Made by a program: the position numbers and the translations under genes
Shown here: positions 6,378 to 15,866 of the stretch, in pieces
Numbering within the stretch: the stretch's first letter is position 1
Layout: the number at the start of each line of letters is the position of its first letter
The notes under the pieces: model-generated
What the model was told of the DNA's origin: nothing
Seen by the model: only the letters and a program-made list of their open reading frames with translations
The model's database searches: none
Origin: Flavobacterium collinsii
GTDB lineage: Bacteria; Bacteroidota; Bacteroidia; Flavobacteriales; Flavobacteriaceae
Length of the DNA: 64,000 nt
Direction of reading: 5' to 3'
Assembly: GCF_902804485.1 (NCBI RefSeq)
Contig: NZ_CADCST010000098.1
Span: 1 to 64,000, forward strand

Positions 6378-8777
6378 ATGTACAACGTAATTTCAAAGTT
6401 CAGATTTCTCTTTTCGATAAGCATTTGTTTTTGCTTGTTCTCTACCCTGGTTTTTTCGCAAAACAAAATCCTATTTGTAGTTTCCAATCAAGACTATTAT
6501 GGAACTTCACAAATTAGAACCGCCAATCACTTTGGGGAGATTGCTGTGCCATACGATGTATTCACAAAATCAGGATTTACAATAGATTTTGTAAGTCCTA
6601 ATGGCGGAGCTGTCCCTATTGGCTATATCAATGCTTCGGATAGTATTCATAAAAAATTCCTTTACAATCCTTTTTTCATGAATAAACTCAAAAATACGAT
6701 GAAACCCATCGAAGTTGTTCCTGAAAATTATGGTGCTATTTTTTATGGCGGCGGCGGTGCGGCTATGTTTGGCGTAGCCGAAAACACTGTAATTCAAAAT
6801 CTTGCAAGACAAATTTATGACAATAACGGAATCGTTTCGGCTATTTGTCACGGTACGGCTGGTTTGGCCTATTTGAAAGACACCTCAGGTAAATCACTTT
6901 ATGCGGGCAGAAAAATAACCGGTTTTGCAGATCAATTTGAAGACAAAAAAGAGGACTATTACAAAACATTTCCTTTTGCCATTGACCAGGCCATAAAACA
7001 AAATGAAGGCAACTTTGTGCATTCTGATAAATTAGGAGAAGGCTTTTATGTTACAGATGGCCGTTTTGTAACAGGGCAAGACCCCAGCGCAGGATCAAAA
7101 ATGGCTTCTGAAATAATCAATCTTATCGAAAAAAACAAACTTGCTGTACAACCACAACCAATTAGAAATCTGGATAAAGTATTCTCGGAGTGGGATAATT
7201 CTACGGCTAAATTGGGTGTAGCAGCAGGCCTTTTAAAAAAGGGGCAAATCGTGTATTTAAAAGGTTTTGGAAGTGCAGATTTAACCCATGAAATTCCCAT
7301 TAATACAGATACCAAATTCCAAATAGGAGCTATGGCCAAGCAATTTACTGCCTTTGCTGTTTTGTTATTGGAAGAACAAGGAAAATTGTCTTTATCTGAT
7401 GATGTTCGTAAATATATTCCGCAACTACCCGGTTTTGGATCTAAAATCACCCTAAAGCATTTATTAAGTCAGTCCAGTGGTTTACACGATTTTTTAGCTT
7501 TAAAAGAAATTGCAGGCTGGAGAGAGAAAGATGTTTTTACACAAAAAGATGCTTTAGATTTAATTTTCCGTCAAAAAAAATTAGATTATGAGGCAGGAAC
7601 AAAATTTTCACATACTTCTTCCGGACTTATTTTATTAGCCGAAGTAGTTAAACAAGTTACTGGTCAAACTCTTGCTGAATTTTCTCAGGAACATATTTTT
7701 CAACCTTTGAAAATGGCCAACACGCTGCTTCGTGATGATAATGAGATGATAATCCCCAACGCAGCTGTTTCGTATCAAACCACTAAAAAAGGATTGAAAA
7801 ATAACCTCATCAATCATTCCATTGTCGGAACGACCAATCTTTATACTTCGGCAGCCGATTTGAGCCGCTGGTATCTCAATTTTGAAAATCCCAAAGTTGG
7901 CAGTAAAAAACTGATCGAAAAACTAACTTCTCCGGTTACTTTAGATGATGGTAAAACTACTTTTAATCCAACGTTTGGAAGACTATTATATGGACAGCAG
8001 TACCTACATGCGGAACGTGGTGTTCCAAAAATTTGGACGTACGGTTTAGATGGCGGTTATGCAAGTAATATTTTCATATTCCCCAATCAAAAAGTTACTT
8101 CGTTTGTACTTGGAAACAACAACAGATACAATGGCAGTCTTGCTATGAATATGGCCGTTGAAGTACTCGGAAATACCTTTACTCAACCGCCCAGCATTGA
8201 TTTCAGTAAGCTAAAAACCGTTAAACTATCCGGCAAACTTTTAGAAACCTACTCAGGGAACTACTGGGATAATGAGAGAATGGCCGGACGCAGGATTTAT
8301 GTAAAAAATGACACTTTACGCTATCAGGAATTGGGCAATGCCAATGAAAGTAAATTAGTCCCTATAGCAGAAAATAAGTTTCAAATGATAATTGATGGAG
8401 ATGATATCATTATAGTTCAATTTCGCAAGGAAAATGGCCATTTGAAAATGATTTACACTTCTGGTGAAAGTGATGAATATGTGTATGAATACTACAGCCC
8501 TAAAACCTATTCTGCTACTAATCTGGATGAATTTTCAGGAACCTATTACTCACAGGATTTAAAAGTAAGTTATACTCTGGCTCAAAATGAAAATGGCTTA
8601 TTTACAAACAATAAAAATCAGCCTCTTATCAATTTAACTCCTATTCAGTCAGATCTGTTTCTAAGTAGTGCCCGAAATTTAGGAGGTATTCGGTTTATTC
8701 GCGATAAGCAGCAAAAAATTACAGGATTTTACATAAATTCTGACAGGATTAAGAATTTACTTTTTGAAAAAATCTAA
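6378..8777 (+). CDS. DJ-1/Hsp31-like domain fused to inactive beta-lactamase-like domain
   Basis: A 799-aa exported protein: signal peptide 1-27 (LFSTLVFSQ), then a DJ-1/PfpI domain (about 29-250) with the conserved Glu (GEIAVPYDVF, residue 54), nucleophile elbow AICHGTAG (Cys157-His158) and TGQDPSAGS, as in Hsp31-type deglycases/chaperones. Residues about 265-600 are a class C beta-lactamase/serine-hydrolase fold, but its key motifs are changed. The SxxK box is A318-M-A-K321, the YxN box is H412-T-S414, and the HxG strand reads GLDGGY. A beta-rich tail (about 610-799) follows. I infer an active DJ-1-type module and a non-catalytic, possibly ligand-binding, hydrolase module. Copies of a 90 bp repeat lie on both sides. 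Confidence 0.85.
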   Translation: MYNVISKFRFLFSISICFCLFSTLVFSQNKILFVVSNQDYYGTSQIRTANHFGEIAVPYDVFTKSGFTIDFVSPNGGAVPIGYINASDSIHKKFLYNPFFMNKLKNTMKPIEVVPENYGAIFYGGGGAAMFGVAENTVIQNLARQIYDNNGIVSAICHGTAGLAYLKDTSGKSLYAGRKITGFADQFEDKKEDYYKTFPFAIDQAIKQNEGNFVHSDKLGEGFYVTDGRFVTGQDPSAGSKMASEIINLIEKNKLAVQPQPIRNLDKVFSEWDNSTAKLGVAAGLLKKGQIVYLKGFGSADLTHEIPINTDTKFQIGAMAKQFTAFAVLLLEEQGKLSLSDDVRKYIPQLPGFGSKITLKHLLSQSSGLHDFLALKEIAGWREKDVFTQKDALDLIFRQKKLDYEAGTKFSHTSSGLILLAEVVKQVTGQTLAEFSQEHIFQPLKMANTLLRDDNEMIIPNAAVSYQTTKKGLKNNLINHSIVGTTNLYTSAADLSRWYLNFENPKVGSKKLIEKLTSPVTLDDGKTTFNPTFGRLLYGQQYLHAERGVPKIWTYGLDGGYASNIFIFPNQKVTSFVLGNNNRYNGSLAMNMAVEVLGNTFTQPPSIDFSKLKTVKLSGKLLETYSGNYWDNERMAGRRIYVKNDTLRYQELGNANESKLVPIAENKFQMIIDGDDIIIVQFRKENGHLKMIYTSGESDEYVYEYYSPKTYSATNLDEFSGTYYSQDLKVSYTLAQNENGLFTNNKNQPLINLTPIQSDLFLSSARNLGGIRFIRDKQQKITGFYINSDRIKNLLFEKI

Positions 8778-8849
8778 AATTATGATGCGAATCTAAAGAT
8801 TCTGTGATACCACCCGACTTTGTACAGCAGTTTAATTTAAAATTAAATC

Positions 8850-8940
8850 CCTGCAAAATGAGTCTGTTTGTATAATATCGAACTCCTGAATCATATATTT
8901 AGAGCTCCAGGCGATTTATTAGTCACATATTTGTAGTTCC
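8850..8940. repeat. ~90 bp direct repeat, copy 2
   Basis: Imperfect direct copy of 6261-6350, in the same orientation, keeping AAAATGAGT, CGAACTCCTG, CTCCAGGC and CACATATTTGTAG. No + strand gene follows this copy. It may mark an ancestral tandem duplication from which the second gene was lost, or be a dispersed element. Confidence 0.65.
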
Positions 8941-9077
8941 CAATCAAGTTGGGAGACTCAGCATAGCTAAATAATATCTTTGCCTATATGGAAAATGGAA
9001 TTTAGACTTTATGAATTAATTTAGTTCCCAAACCATTTTATGAATTGTAAAACTAAAAATAACGAACAGCTAAATGA

Positions 9078-9113
9078 AATGCGCAAAAGTCTCTTAAAAG
9101 ACATTTGCGCATT
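9078..9113. terminator. long hairpin, possible bidirectional terminator
   Basis: AATGCGCAAAAGTCT and AGACATTTGCGCATT form a 15-bp stem with one mismatch and a small loop. There is no long T-run on either side, so termination is uncertain. It lies between the + strand fusion gene and the convergent serine hydrolase gene. Confidence 0.5.
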
Positions 9114-9209
9114 CTTACTATAAAAAAGCTCTTTCAAGGCTATTACTTTCCTTTCGGCACTCTTTCTAAATATTCTGTTTTTTCTTTTTCAACCGCTATT
9201 TTTACCCTT

Positions 9210-10358
9210 TTATTGAACTTCGTAAAGCGCTTGCGCAATTTTCACTAAATCACCTGTAAGATCCTTTCGGTCTTCATTCATAATACTACAATTTACAAGA
9301 ATGATGCGTCCAATCTTATTTTTTAAATCAATTGAAACAGAGGTAGTAACTCCGGGATCATTCCCGCCATGGCTGATACTGTGAATCTTATCGTATGTCC
9401 AAAAAACGGCTTGATTTTCAGGGCCTTCAAATTTTAAAGGAAACGCCCCTTCACTAAATTGTTTCTGAAAAAGCAACTGATAGTACTCATCCCCTAATAT
9501 ATCTGATTCATTCTGATAGCCTTCGATCATTTCTATAACAAACGAAGACAAATCCTTTACTGTCGAACGCAAACTACCGTCCGGATATGTAACACAACTG
9601 TATGTTTTTAGCGTTTTGTCAGGATTAATAAAATCTTTATGTGGTGGCTCATCCTCTGGATATATTTCATATAAAGTTGCATATTTTTTGGCTTTCTTTT
9701 CATTGTAAAACCAGTGCGTATTTTTAAGTTCCAAAGGTTCAAATAAATATTTTTTAGTAAATTCATCAAAAGAAATACCTGACTTAATTTCTATCAGATG
9801 AGCCATTAAAGCAGACGCTATATTCGAGTAATTGTACTTCTTACCCGCTTTATGAATGTCAAAGTTACGCTTTGAATACAATTTGCCGGATGTATCTAAA
9901 TAATCTTTAAGAAAAACATCCAGCGCTATATCCGGTCTTTTATTAAGTTGATAAGTACTATAGTAAACCTCTGTAACATCAATAATACCAGAAGTATGAG
10001 TAAATAAATGTTTTACTTTTATTATATCGTCCGGAAAGTTAGGATTAATTATCGGATAGGGTAAAATTTCATTGATAGGCGTTTCAGCTGTAAAATACCC
10101 TAACTCAATTGCTTTCGCAACCGAAAAGCCTATAAAAGTTTTACTGACAGATGCAATTGGCATGATCGTTTTTTCGGTAAACGGTACTTTGTCTTTGGCA
10201 TTTGCCCAACCATAACCTTTAGAAAAATAAACAGAATCACCTTTTACAATTCCCACAGCAAAGCCCTGAAAACTGGATTCTTCAAATATTTTATTTAATG
10301 TAAGGTTTAATTTCTTAGTCGAAATTTTAGCTGCCGATAATTCTGTTTTTGAATTCAT
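9210..10358 (-). CDS. serine hydrolase, class C beta-lactamase family
   Basis: 382 aa with all motifs of the beta-lactamase/D-Ala-D-Ala carboxypeptidase class C fold: S70-V-S-K73 (nucleophile and base), Y177-S-N179 and H330-G-G. The LFTHTSGI segment (118-125) is also typical. No signal peptide is evident at the N-terminus (MNSKTELSAAK), so the enzyme is predicted to be cytosolic or exported by another route. Substrate is unknown; family members include esterases, DD-peptidases and amidohydrolases. It is convergent with the DJ-1/beta-lactamase-like fusion, whose equivalent motifs are lost, making this the only competent member of the pair. Confidence 0.88.
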   Translation of the reverse strand: MNSKTELSAAKISTKKLNLTLNKIFEESSFQGFAVGIVKGDSVYFSKGYGWANAKDKVPFTEKTIMPIASVSKTFIGFSVAKAIELGYFTAETPINEILPYPIINPNFPDDIIKVKHLFTHTSGIIDVTEVYYSTYQLNKRPDIALDVFLKDYLDTSGKLYSKRNFDIHKAGKKYNYSNIASALMAHLIEIKSGISFDEFTKKYLFEPLELKNTHWFYNEKKAKKYATLYEIYPEDEPPHKDFINPDKTLKTYSCVTYPDGSLRSTVKDLSSFVIEMIEGYQNESDILGDEYYQLLFQKQFSEGAFPLKFEGPENQAVFWTYDKIHSISHGGNDPGVTTSVSIDLKNKIGRIILVNCSIMNEDRKDLTGDLVKIAQALYEVQ

Positions 10359-10632
10359 ACTTTACTTGATTAGTTTAATAGTTCATTTAAAATTATAACC
10401 AAACCAAGATAATTATAAGGCGTAAGCTATTTCTTAATATTTATGTTAATTAAGATAATTTTATCAGATGCCATTTCTTTAAATAATTTCTGGTATTCAA
10501 ATACTTAGAAGACAAGAATACCAATAACCACAAGTAATCAAAACAAGTTATCTTTTTTTTGTCAATATTGTAAACTTGAATTTTAATCCCATTAGAATAT
10601 ATATTTAAAAAGAAGATCCATCGAAATTAAAA

Positions 10633-11427
10633 TCACGCTGCGACAGCACAATCGACCTTTTTTTGCTCCATAATCTGCATATCAATTATTTTTTGAGCTA
10701 CAGTTCCTCTTTCGAATAAGCGAATAAACTTAAAAACGGCACTCACAAAATAACCGGGGTTTGAAACTAAACGAGCAATTTGGGTTATTCTCACGTCTCT
10801 TTCATGTGTACAGGATTCTCTTTTGTCTTCCGGAACCGCTACAAATTCGTTTGCAAATTTCCACGCGCCGTCTCTCGCGGTTTCCATACTAAAATCAATA
10901 AAAAAGGTATCTACTTTGCCTGTTACTTTAAGTATCCATGTGAGCGTTGGCCAAATTTTAATCAGACACTTTTCTACACTTCCTACGAGACTGCTTAAAA
11001 TGGTATTTATTTTATCGAAATCCGCTTTTAAATCCGCTATGTCTTCAACTGTACTGATCTCAGCGGCAGCTATACCCAAATCCAAATTTATATGAGCATT
11101 CATTCCGAGTAATAAATGCTGAAGAACGATCGGCCAAAACTTTTCGGCTTGTTCAAAGGCAAAACCCCAACATTCCGATGGTTTCTCTTTGGCTTTATAT
11201 TGGTAATACGCCTTTAAATACCGATTGGCAAAAATAACATCCAGTTTTTCCATTCGTTCTCCATTTTGAAAAGAGCCATTTTGGATACCTTCTTTTACTT
11301 TTACGGTAACTTCACGGTATAGGGTAGCAAACAAACCTATAGCGCTTTGTTCTATTTTTGACAGGGCTATTATTTCATCCAGTAACTGAATGACTTCGTC
11401 TATTGTTGTAGCTTGTTTTATATTCAT
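10633..11427 (-). CDS. DUF5995 family protein
   Basis: 264 aa, mainly alpha-helical. The segment LQHLLLGMNAHINLDLGIAA (about 103-122) is the hallmark of DUF5995 proteins, in which conserved His, Asn and Asp residues suggest a metal site, but no activity is established. An RDGAWKFANEF segment and a C-terminal helix rich in basic residues follow. There is no signal peptide. The gene is transcribed alone, divergent from the 11688 lipoprotein gene. The 206 bases downstream to 10427 and the leader at 11428-11687 show no further feature. Confidence 0.75.
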   Translation of the reverse strand: MNIKQATTIDEVIQLLDEIIALSKIEQSAIGLFATLYREVTVKVKEGIQNGSFQNGERMEKLDVIFANRYLKAYYQYKAKEKPSECWGFAFEQAEKFWPIVLQHLLLGMNAHINLDLGIAAAEISTVEDIADLKADFDKINTILSSLVGSVEKCLIKIWPTLTWILKVTGKVDTFFIDFSMETARDGAWKFANEFVAVPEDKRESCTHERDVRITQIARLVSNPGYFVSAVFKFIRLFERGTVAQKIIDMQIMEQKKVDCAVAA

Positions 11428-11687
11428 TTCTAATGGGTTAAGATTATTTTTGGCAGAACGAATATAATTATTTTAATCTTTCAAAATGTCTTTTTTGAAG
11501 CATTTATCTTGTTATTTTTCAATTTAAGAAAAAAGAAGAATCTCCTATTTTATTCGTACATGCTTTTCTTGTCTTCATACCTAAAAATGGAGCGTTTAAG
11601 ACATTTTTTAAAAAGCCAGTTTCTTAATTACCTACTTTCAACTATTCAAAAAGAGATAACTACAAAAATTAACTAAAGACCCCCACT

Positions 11688-13127
11688 ATGAAAACTACAA
11701 AAAAAGTATTGCTTTTAATCACCCTTATCTCACTCTGTGCCTGTAAAAAGGATCCAAAGACAGAAAAAGACACTTATACAACTGTAAATAAAAGTGCCGC
11801 TACTTCTACTTGTTTAGCTCCTGCTAATTGGTTTAGGATTGTAAACAACACCCGCCAGACTCCTCCGCCAAATGAAGGACCAACAAGCGTATTTGCTAAC
11901 AATACAACGGTAACAAATTGTGACTTTCATCAATGGTCCTGGCAAAAGTTTCTTTGGCTCACCAATGACGTCAATGGACTGCCATTATTTATGCGTAAAT
12001 TAATTCAGGTGACTGCGGAAGGTAAAATAGTAGATTCACGTGAAGGAATTGTTCTAAGAGATACCGCTCAGGCAAGTTCTACTACTGATATTTTAAAAAC
12101 GCCTAAATATAAATCGGGTGTTCCTAAATCTACTACGGTCTATTATTCTATATTCACGGATAGTCTTCTCTACAATGCAATGCGAAAATATGGTCCAATG
12201 GTAAAAAGAGACCCCTCCCTAGTGAAAGACAAAACTTTTCCTGTAGGCTCATTAGAACTTAAAACCTCCTGGATTGATGCGAGTGCTCTTAAAGATCCTT
12301 CTACTTATTTTATTACTCAGGGTGTAATCAATGGAGTAAAAAAAAGAGTAGCTCTTTTAGGGATGCACGTAGTGGGAGTTGTAGAGAATCATCCCGAATT
12401 TGTATGGGCTACTTTTGAACATGAAAATCTTGCACCTGCTTATGATTGGTCAAAAGCCACACCAACAACTGATGCACCGGTGACGAGTAAAATTGATTAT
12501 CCTTTTTTTAATAAAAACGACACTGCAACCGTTAAAAATATAACTACACAAAATGGAATTTATACAGATGTCTTTTCCCTTTACAAATATGGTGTTCCTG
12601 TTGAAAAAGTAATAAAAGGTTCTCACAATGTTCAGGTTTATATGCAAACGAGTCAAAATGGTTCACAAAACTTCAATAATATTCGTACTATCAATCAAAG
12701 CGTTAAAACACAGCTGAAAGGTATCTGGAATAATTATTTTTACAATGGCTCATTATGGATTAATACAGCCGGATACAACACCACTCAGGCCCAGGCAGCT
12801 CTATTAAATTCGTTATCTGATACTCTTTCAGACTCTAACCCTGGAAAATTAACCAGAGGTTCTGTTGCAGCCTACAATATTACGATGGAAACCTATGTTC
12901 AGGCAGGATTTAGTCCAACAACAATAAACAAAACTTCAGTTAACGATCTTGTTAATTGCTTCTTTTGCCATAATACATCTCATAAAGGAGTTATTTCTCC
13001 CCTTAATATAAGCCATGTTTTTACAGGATATGTAGGCAATCTGAAGGGGTTAAACAGAACACAAATCAAACAAGAACATGTTAATGAATTCTTGAGAGAA
13101 TCTAATTTGCGTCTAAAATTAAAATAA
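11688..13127 (+). CDS. large lipoprotein with a single CxxCH motif
   Basis: 479 aa. The lipobox LCAC puts the lipid on Cys19, followed by KKDPKTEKD. The long body contains WQKFLWLTNDVNGLPLFM and a Trp/Asn-rich central region. Near the C-terminus V-N-C424-F-F-C427-H428 is a perfect haem c attachment motif, followed by PLNISHVF, whose His could be a further ligand. I therefore infer a surface or periplasmic lipoprotein that may bind one c-type haem. A chance CxxCH in a non-haem protein remains possible. No enzymatic family is recognised. It is transcribed alone and ends before the terminator at 13177. Confidence 0.72.
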   Translation: MKTTKKVLLLITLISLCACKKDPKTEKDTYTTVNKSAATSTCLAPANWFRIVNNTRQTPPPNEGPTSVFANNTTVTNCDFHQWSWQKFLWLTNDVNGLPLFMRKLIQVTAEGKIVDSREGIVLRDTAQASSTTDILKTPKYKSGVPKSTTVYYSIFTDSLLYNAMRKYGPMVKRDPSLVKDKTFPVGSLELKTSWIDASALKDPSTYFITQGVINGVKKRVALLGMHVVGVVENHPEFVWATFEHENLAPAYDWSKATPTTDAPVTSKIDYPFFNKNDTATVKNITTQNGIYTDVFSLYKYGVPVEKVIKGSHNVQVYMQTSQNGSQNFNNIRTINQSVKTQLKGIWNNYFYNGSLWINTAGYNTTQAQAALLNSLSDTLSDSNPGKLTRGSVAAYNITMETYVQAGFSPTTINKTSVNDLVNCFFCHNTSHKGVISPLNISHVFTGYVGNLKGLNRTQIKQEHVNEFLRESNLRLKLK

Positions 13128-13176
13128 CCCAATAGCAAACCTTTTACTTTAAGGCAAAGCTGAAATTTATAATTAC

Positions 13177-13206
13177 AAAAACCACAAGCTTCTGTTTGTG
13201 GTTTTT
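13177..13206 (+). terminator. intrinsic terminator after the CxxCH lipoprotein gene
   Basis: AAAACCACAA and TTTGTGGTTTTT flank a short GC-containing loop (GCTTCTG), about 50 bases after the stop codon at 13127. Confidence 0.75.
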
Positions 13207-13250
13207 ATGTTTTATTCATGGGCAATAAGATTAGAAATATCCAGAGTTTT

Positions 13251-13441
13251 TTCACGCAGATTCCGCAGATTTTTACTTTAATTCTTTCTGTACAGATCTT
13301 TAAACACATAGAAACATAGCTCAAAATGCGCGTAAAAGGTGTTTCACTTAAAATAAACCGCATAGCTATGTACTTCTTTTCTCTCCCAGATTTTGCAGAT
13401 TTAAATAAATTTTATAAAATCACTCCACGCAAATCTGCGGA
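13251..13441. repeat. degenerate dispersed intergenic repeat (CACGCAGATT type)
   Basis: CACGCAGATTCCGCAGATTT near the left end, TTTTGCAGATTT in the middle (13391-13402) and CACGCAAATCTGCGG near the right end are variants of one motif in both orientations. In between lie CATAGAAACATAGC and GCATAGCTATG. Flavobacterium genomes carry many such noncoding blocks between genes. Past it, a CCTTTG/CCTCTTTG run leads to topB. No ORF is supported in 13128-13553. Confidence 0.5.
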
Positions 13442-13553
13442 AACAAAAAACCCTTTGTCCCTTTGCACCTTTGCCTCTTTGTAACTTTATAACTCTATAA
13501 TTTCAATACCACTTTTAAAATTCCTAATTTCGCTTCGAATAAGAAAGAGAAAA

Positions 13554-15854
13554 ATGAAGGTCTGTATTGCTGAGAAACCAAGTGTAGCACGTGAAATCGC
13601 ATCCGTTTTGGGAGCTAATACCAAACACGACGGGTATTTTGAAGGCAATGGTTATGCTGTAACTTACACTTTTGGGCATTTATGCACCTTAAAAGAACCC
13701 AATGATTACAAACCCCATTGGAAAAGCTGGGATTTGAACAACTTACCCATGCTTCCTGAGAAGTTTGAAACCAAAGTGGTAGAAAATTCAGGAATCCAAA
13801 AGCAGTTTAAAATCGTAAAAAGTCTATTTGACAAGGCCGAAGTAGTTATCAACTGCGGGGATGCCGGGCAGGAAGGAGAACTTATTCAGCGTTGGGTAAT
13901 GAATGAGGCGCATTATAAGGGTGAAGTACAACGTTTGTGGATTTCGTCTCTAACCACCGAAGCCATCAAAGAAGGTTTTGAAAACCTGAAACCCTCCGAA
14001 AACTATGACAATTTATTTTATGCCGGATTTTCAAGAGCCATTGGCGACTGGTTACTGGGAATGAATGCTACGCGTTTGTATACCGTAAAACATGGCGGTT
14101 ACAAACAAGTATTGTCTATTGGACGCGTGCAAACACCAACATTGGCCATGGTTGTCGACCGATTTAAAGAAATCGAAAATTTTAAACCTCAGCCCTATTG
14201 GGAATTACAAACTTTATACAGAGAAACACTTTTTAGCTACGAAGAAGGACGTTTTCTGAAAAAAGAAGACGGAGAACTTTTAGCCAACAAAGTCAAAGAA
14301 AGTGAATTCGAAATTGTTTCTGTTGAAAAAAAGAACGGAAACGAGTACGCTCCAAAACTATTTGACTTAACGGGATTACAAGTATACTGCAATACTAAAT
14401 TTGGATTCTCGGCAGATGAAACGCTTAAAATCGTTCAAACTTTGTACGAACAAAAAGTAGTTACATATCCCAGAGTCGATACCACTTTTTTACCAAATGA
14501 CATTTACCCAAAAGTACCGGGAATTCTGCAAAAATTATCCAAATATGCCGAATTAACGCAACCTCTTTTGGAGAAAAAAATAAAAAAATCGCCAAAGGTT
14601 TTCAACGATAAAAAAGTTACGGATCACCATGCAATTATTCCAACCGGAATAGAAGCTCATTTACAATTCAATCAGCAGCAAGTCTACGACATTATTACAA
14701 GACGTTTTATTGCCGTATTTTATGACGATTGTCTGGTCGCTAATACCACAGTAATTGGAAAAGCAGCCGAAGTGACTTTTAAAGCCACCGGAAAAGAGAT
14801 CTTAAAAAAAGGATTTCGCGTTGTATTCGAAGATCCAAACGCCAAAGAAAAAGAAGCCGACTTATTACCCAGTTTTGTGGTGGGCGAAAAAGGCCCGCAT
14901 GAACCTTCGTTTCTGCAAAAAGAAACCAAGCCACCCAATCAGTTTACCGAAGCAACTTTGTTACGTGCCATGGAAACCGCAGGTAAACAAGTCGATGATG
15001 AAGATCTCCGCGAACTGATGAAAGAAAACGGTATCGGGCGTCCGTCAACAAGGGCCAATATTATCGAAACACTTTTCAAGCGCCAGTACATCGTTCGAAA
15101 CAAAAAACAGGTTTTACCAACACCAACAGGAATTCAGCTTATTGATACCATTCAAAACGAACTTATCAAATCGGCTGAACTAACGGGTTCCTGGGAGAAG
15201 CAATTGAAAGATATCGAAAAAGGAACTTATACCGCCGGAGCATTTATAAAAAACATGAAACGCATGGTCGAAGCTCTGGTTACCGAAGTGCGAAGCGAAA
15301 CCAGACACGCCAATATTTCTCATGCTGCGACGATTGAAAAACCAGTTGTAAAAGCAGAAAAAAAGAAAGCTGCGGGTATTCTGGCTGAAACCTGTCCGAA
15401 ATGCCAAAAAGGAAACCTTATAAAAGGAAAGTCGGCCTTTGGATGCAGCGAATATAAATCGGGTTGCGATTTTCTCCTACCCTATACTTTTGCTGAGAAA
15501 AAAATATCTGAGAATCAATATTTAAGACTAGTCCAAAAAGGATCAACAGTAAATATAAAAGGTTTCAAAACTGAAGAAGGAACTGTTGAAGGTTTGATTC
15601 GTTTTGAAGAAAATTACAAACTCAGATTAGAAACGAAAAAAACAGCTCCGAAAGCAAAAACTGCCGTAGCATCAGATGCCTTAACGTGTCCGAAATGTAA
15701 AAAGGGTACCGTTCTGAAAGGAAAAACTGCCTATGGTTGCAGTGAATATAAATCAGGTTGCGATTTTAAAGTTACTTTTGATGACGTCAGAACCAAACTA
15801 AAAGATCAAAAACCAACGAAGGAATTGGTTTATTCGATACTTTGTGAATTTTGA
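13554..15854 (+). CDS. topB: DNA topoisomerase III (type IA)
   Basis: 766 aa. The TOPRIM domain begins MKVCIAEKPSVARE (Glu7) and includes CGDAGQEGELIQRW (Asp103, metal site). The catalytic tyrosine is Tyr305 in VVTYPRVDT, preceded by LSIGRVQTPTLAMVVDR. The strand LLRAMETAGKQ and ENGIGRPSTRA are the conserved domain I/III elements. The tail carries two near-identical Cys4 zinc modules, CPKCQKG...CSEYKSGC from residue 614 and CPKCKKG...CSEYKSGC from 712. The enzyme relaxes and decatenates single-stranded or recombination intermediates, usually with a RecQ helicase. It is monocistronic; a tandem repeat follows the stop codon. Confidence 0.95.
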   Translation: MKVCIAEKPSVAREIASVLGANTKHDGYFEGNGYAVTYTFGHLCTLKEPNDYKPHWKSWDLNNLPMLPEKFETKVVENSGIQKQFKIVKSLFDKAEVVINCGDAGQEGELIQRWVMNEAHYKGEVQRLWISSLTTEAIKEGFENLKPSENYDNLFYAGFSRAIGDWLLGMNATRLYTVKHGGYKQVLSIGRVQTPTLAMVVDRFKEIENFKPQPYWELQTLYRETLFSYEEGRFLKKEDGELLANKVKESEFEIVSVEKKNGNEYAPKLFDLTGLQVYCNTKFGFSADETLKIVQTLYEQKVVTYPRVDTTFLPNDIYPKVPGILQKLSKYAELTQPLLEKKIKKSPKVFNDKKVTDHHAIIPTGIEAHLQFNQQQVYDIITRRFIAVFYDDCLVANTTVIGKAAEVTFKATGKEILKKGFRVVFEDPNAKEKEADLLPSFVVGEKGPHEPSFLQKETKPPNQFTEATLLRAMETAGKQVDDEDLRELMKENGIGRPSTRANIIETLFKRQYIVRNKKQVLPTPTGIQLIDTIQNELIKSAELTGSWEKQLKDIEKGTYTAGAFIKNMKRMVEALVTEVRSETRHANISHAATIEKPVVKAEKKKAAGILAETCPKCQKGNLIKGKSAFGCSEYKSGCDFLLPYTFAEKKISENQYLRLVQKGSTVNIKGFKTEEGTVEGLIRFEENYKLRLETKKTAPKAKTAVASDALTCPKCKKGTVLKGKTAYGCSEYKSGCDFKVTFDDVRTKLKDQKPTKELVYSILCEF

Positions 15855-15866
15855 TAGATGTGAAAT

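Larger units (their letters stand above)
8778..9209. other. intergenic region with repeat copy, promoter-like box and hairpin
   Basis: No firm gene is present. It holds the second copy of the 90 bp repeat (8850-8940), an exact TAnnTTTG box (TATCTTTG, 8975-8982) with a TTG 23 bases upstream, and a long hairpin at 9078-9113. A 27-codon ORF (9040-9123) overlaps the hairpin. The layout could give a short RNA from about 8988 to 9115, on weak evidence. Confidence 0.35.

Noticed and set aside
7046..7450. 134-codon minus-strand ORF within the fusion gene
   Set aside because: Antisense to a gene with clear domain motifs; no independent evidence.
9040..9123. 27-codon ORF across the hairpin
   Set aside because: Its sequence is determined by the palindrome (9078-9113); no peptide-like features.
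13554..15854. TOPRIM motif DAGQEG suspected to be inactive
   Set aside because: Topoisomerase III proteins of several phyla use DAG-EG in place of DxD, and all other motifs, including Tyr305, are intact.
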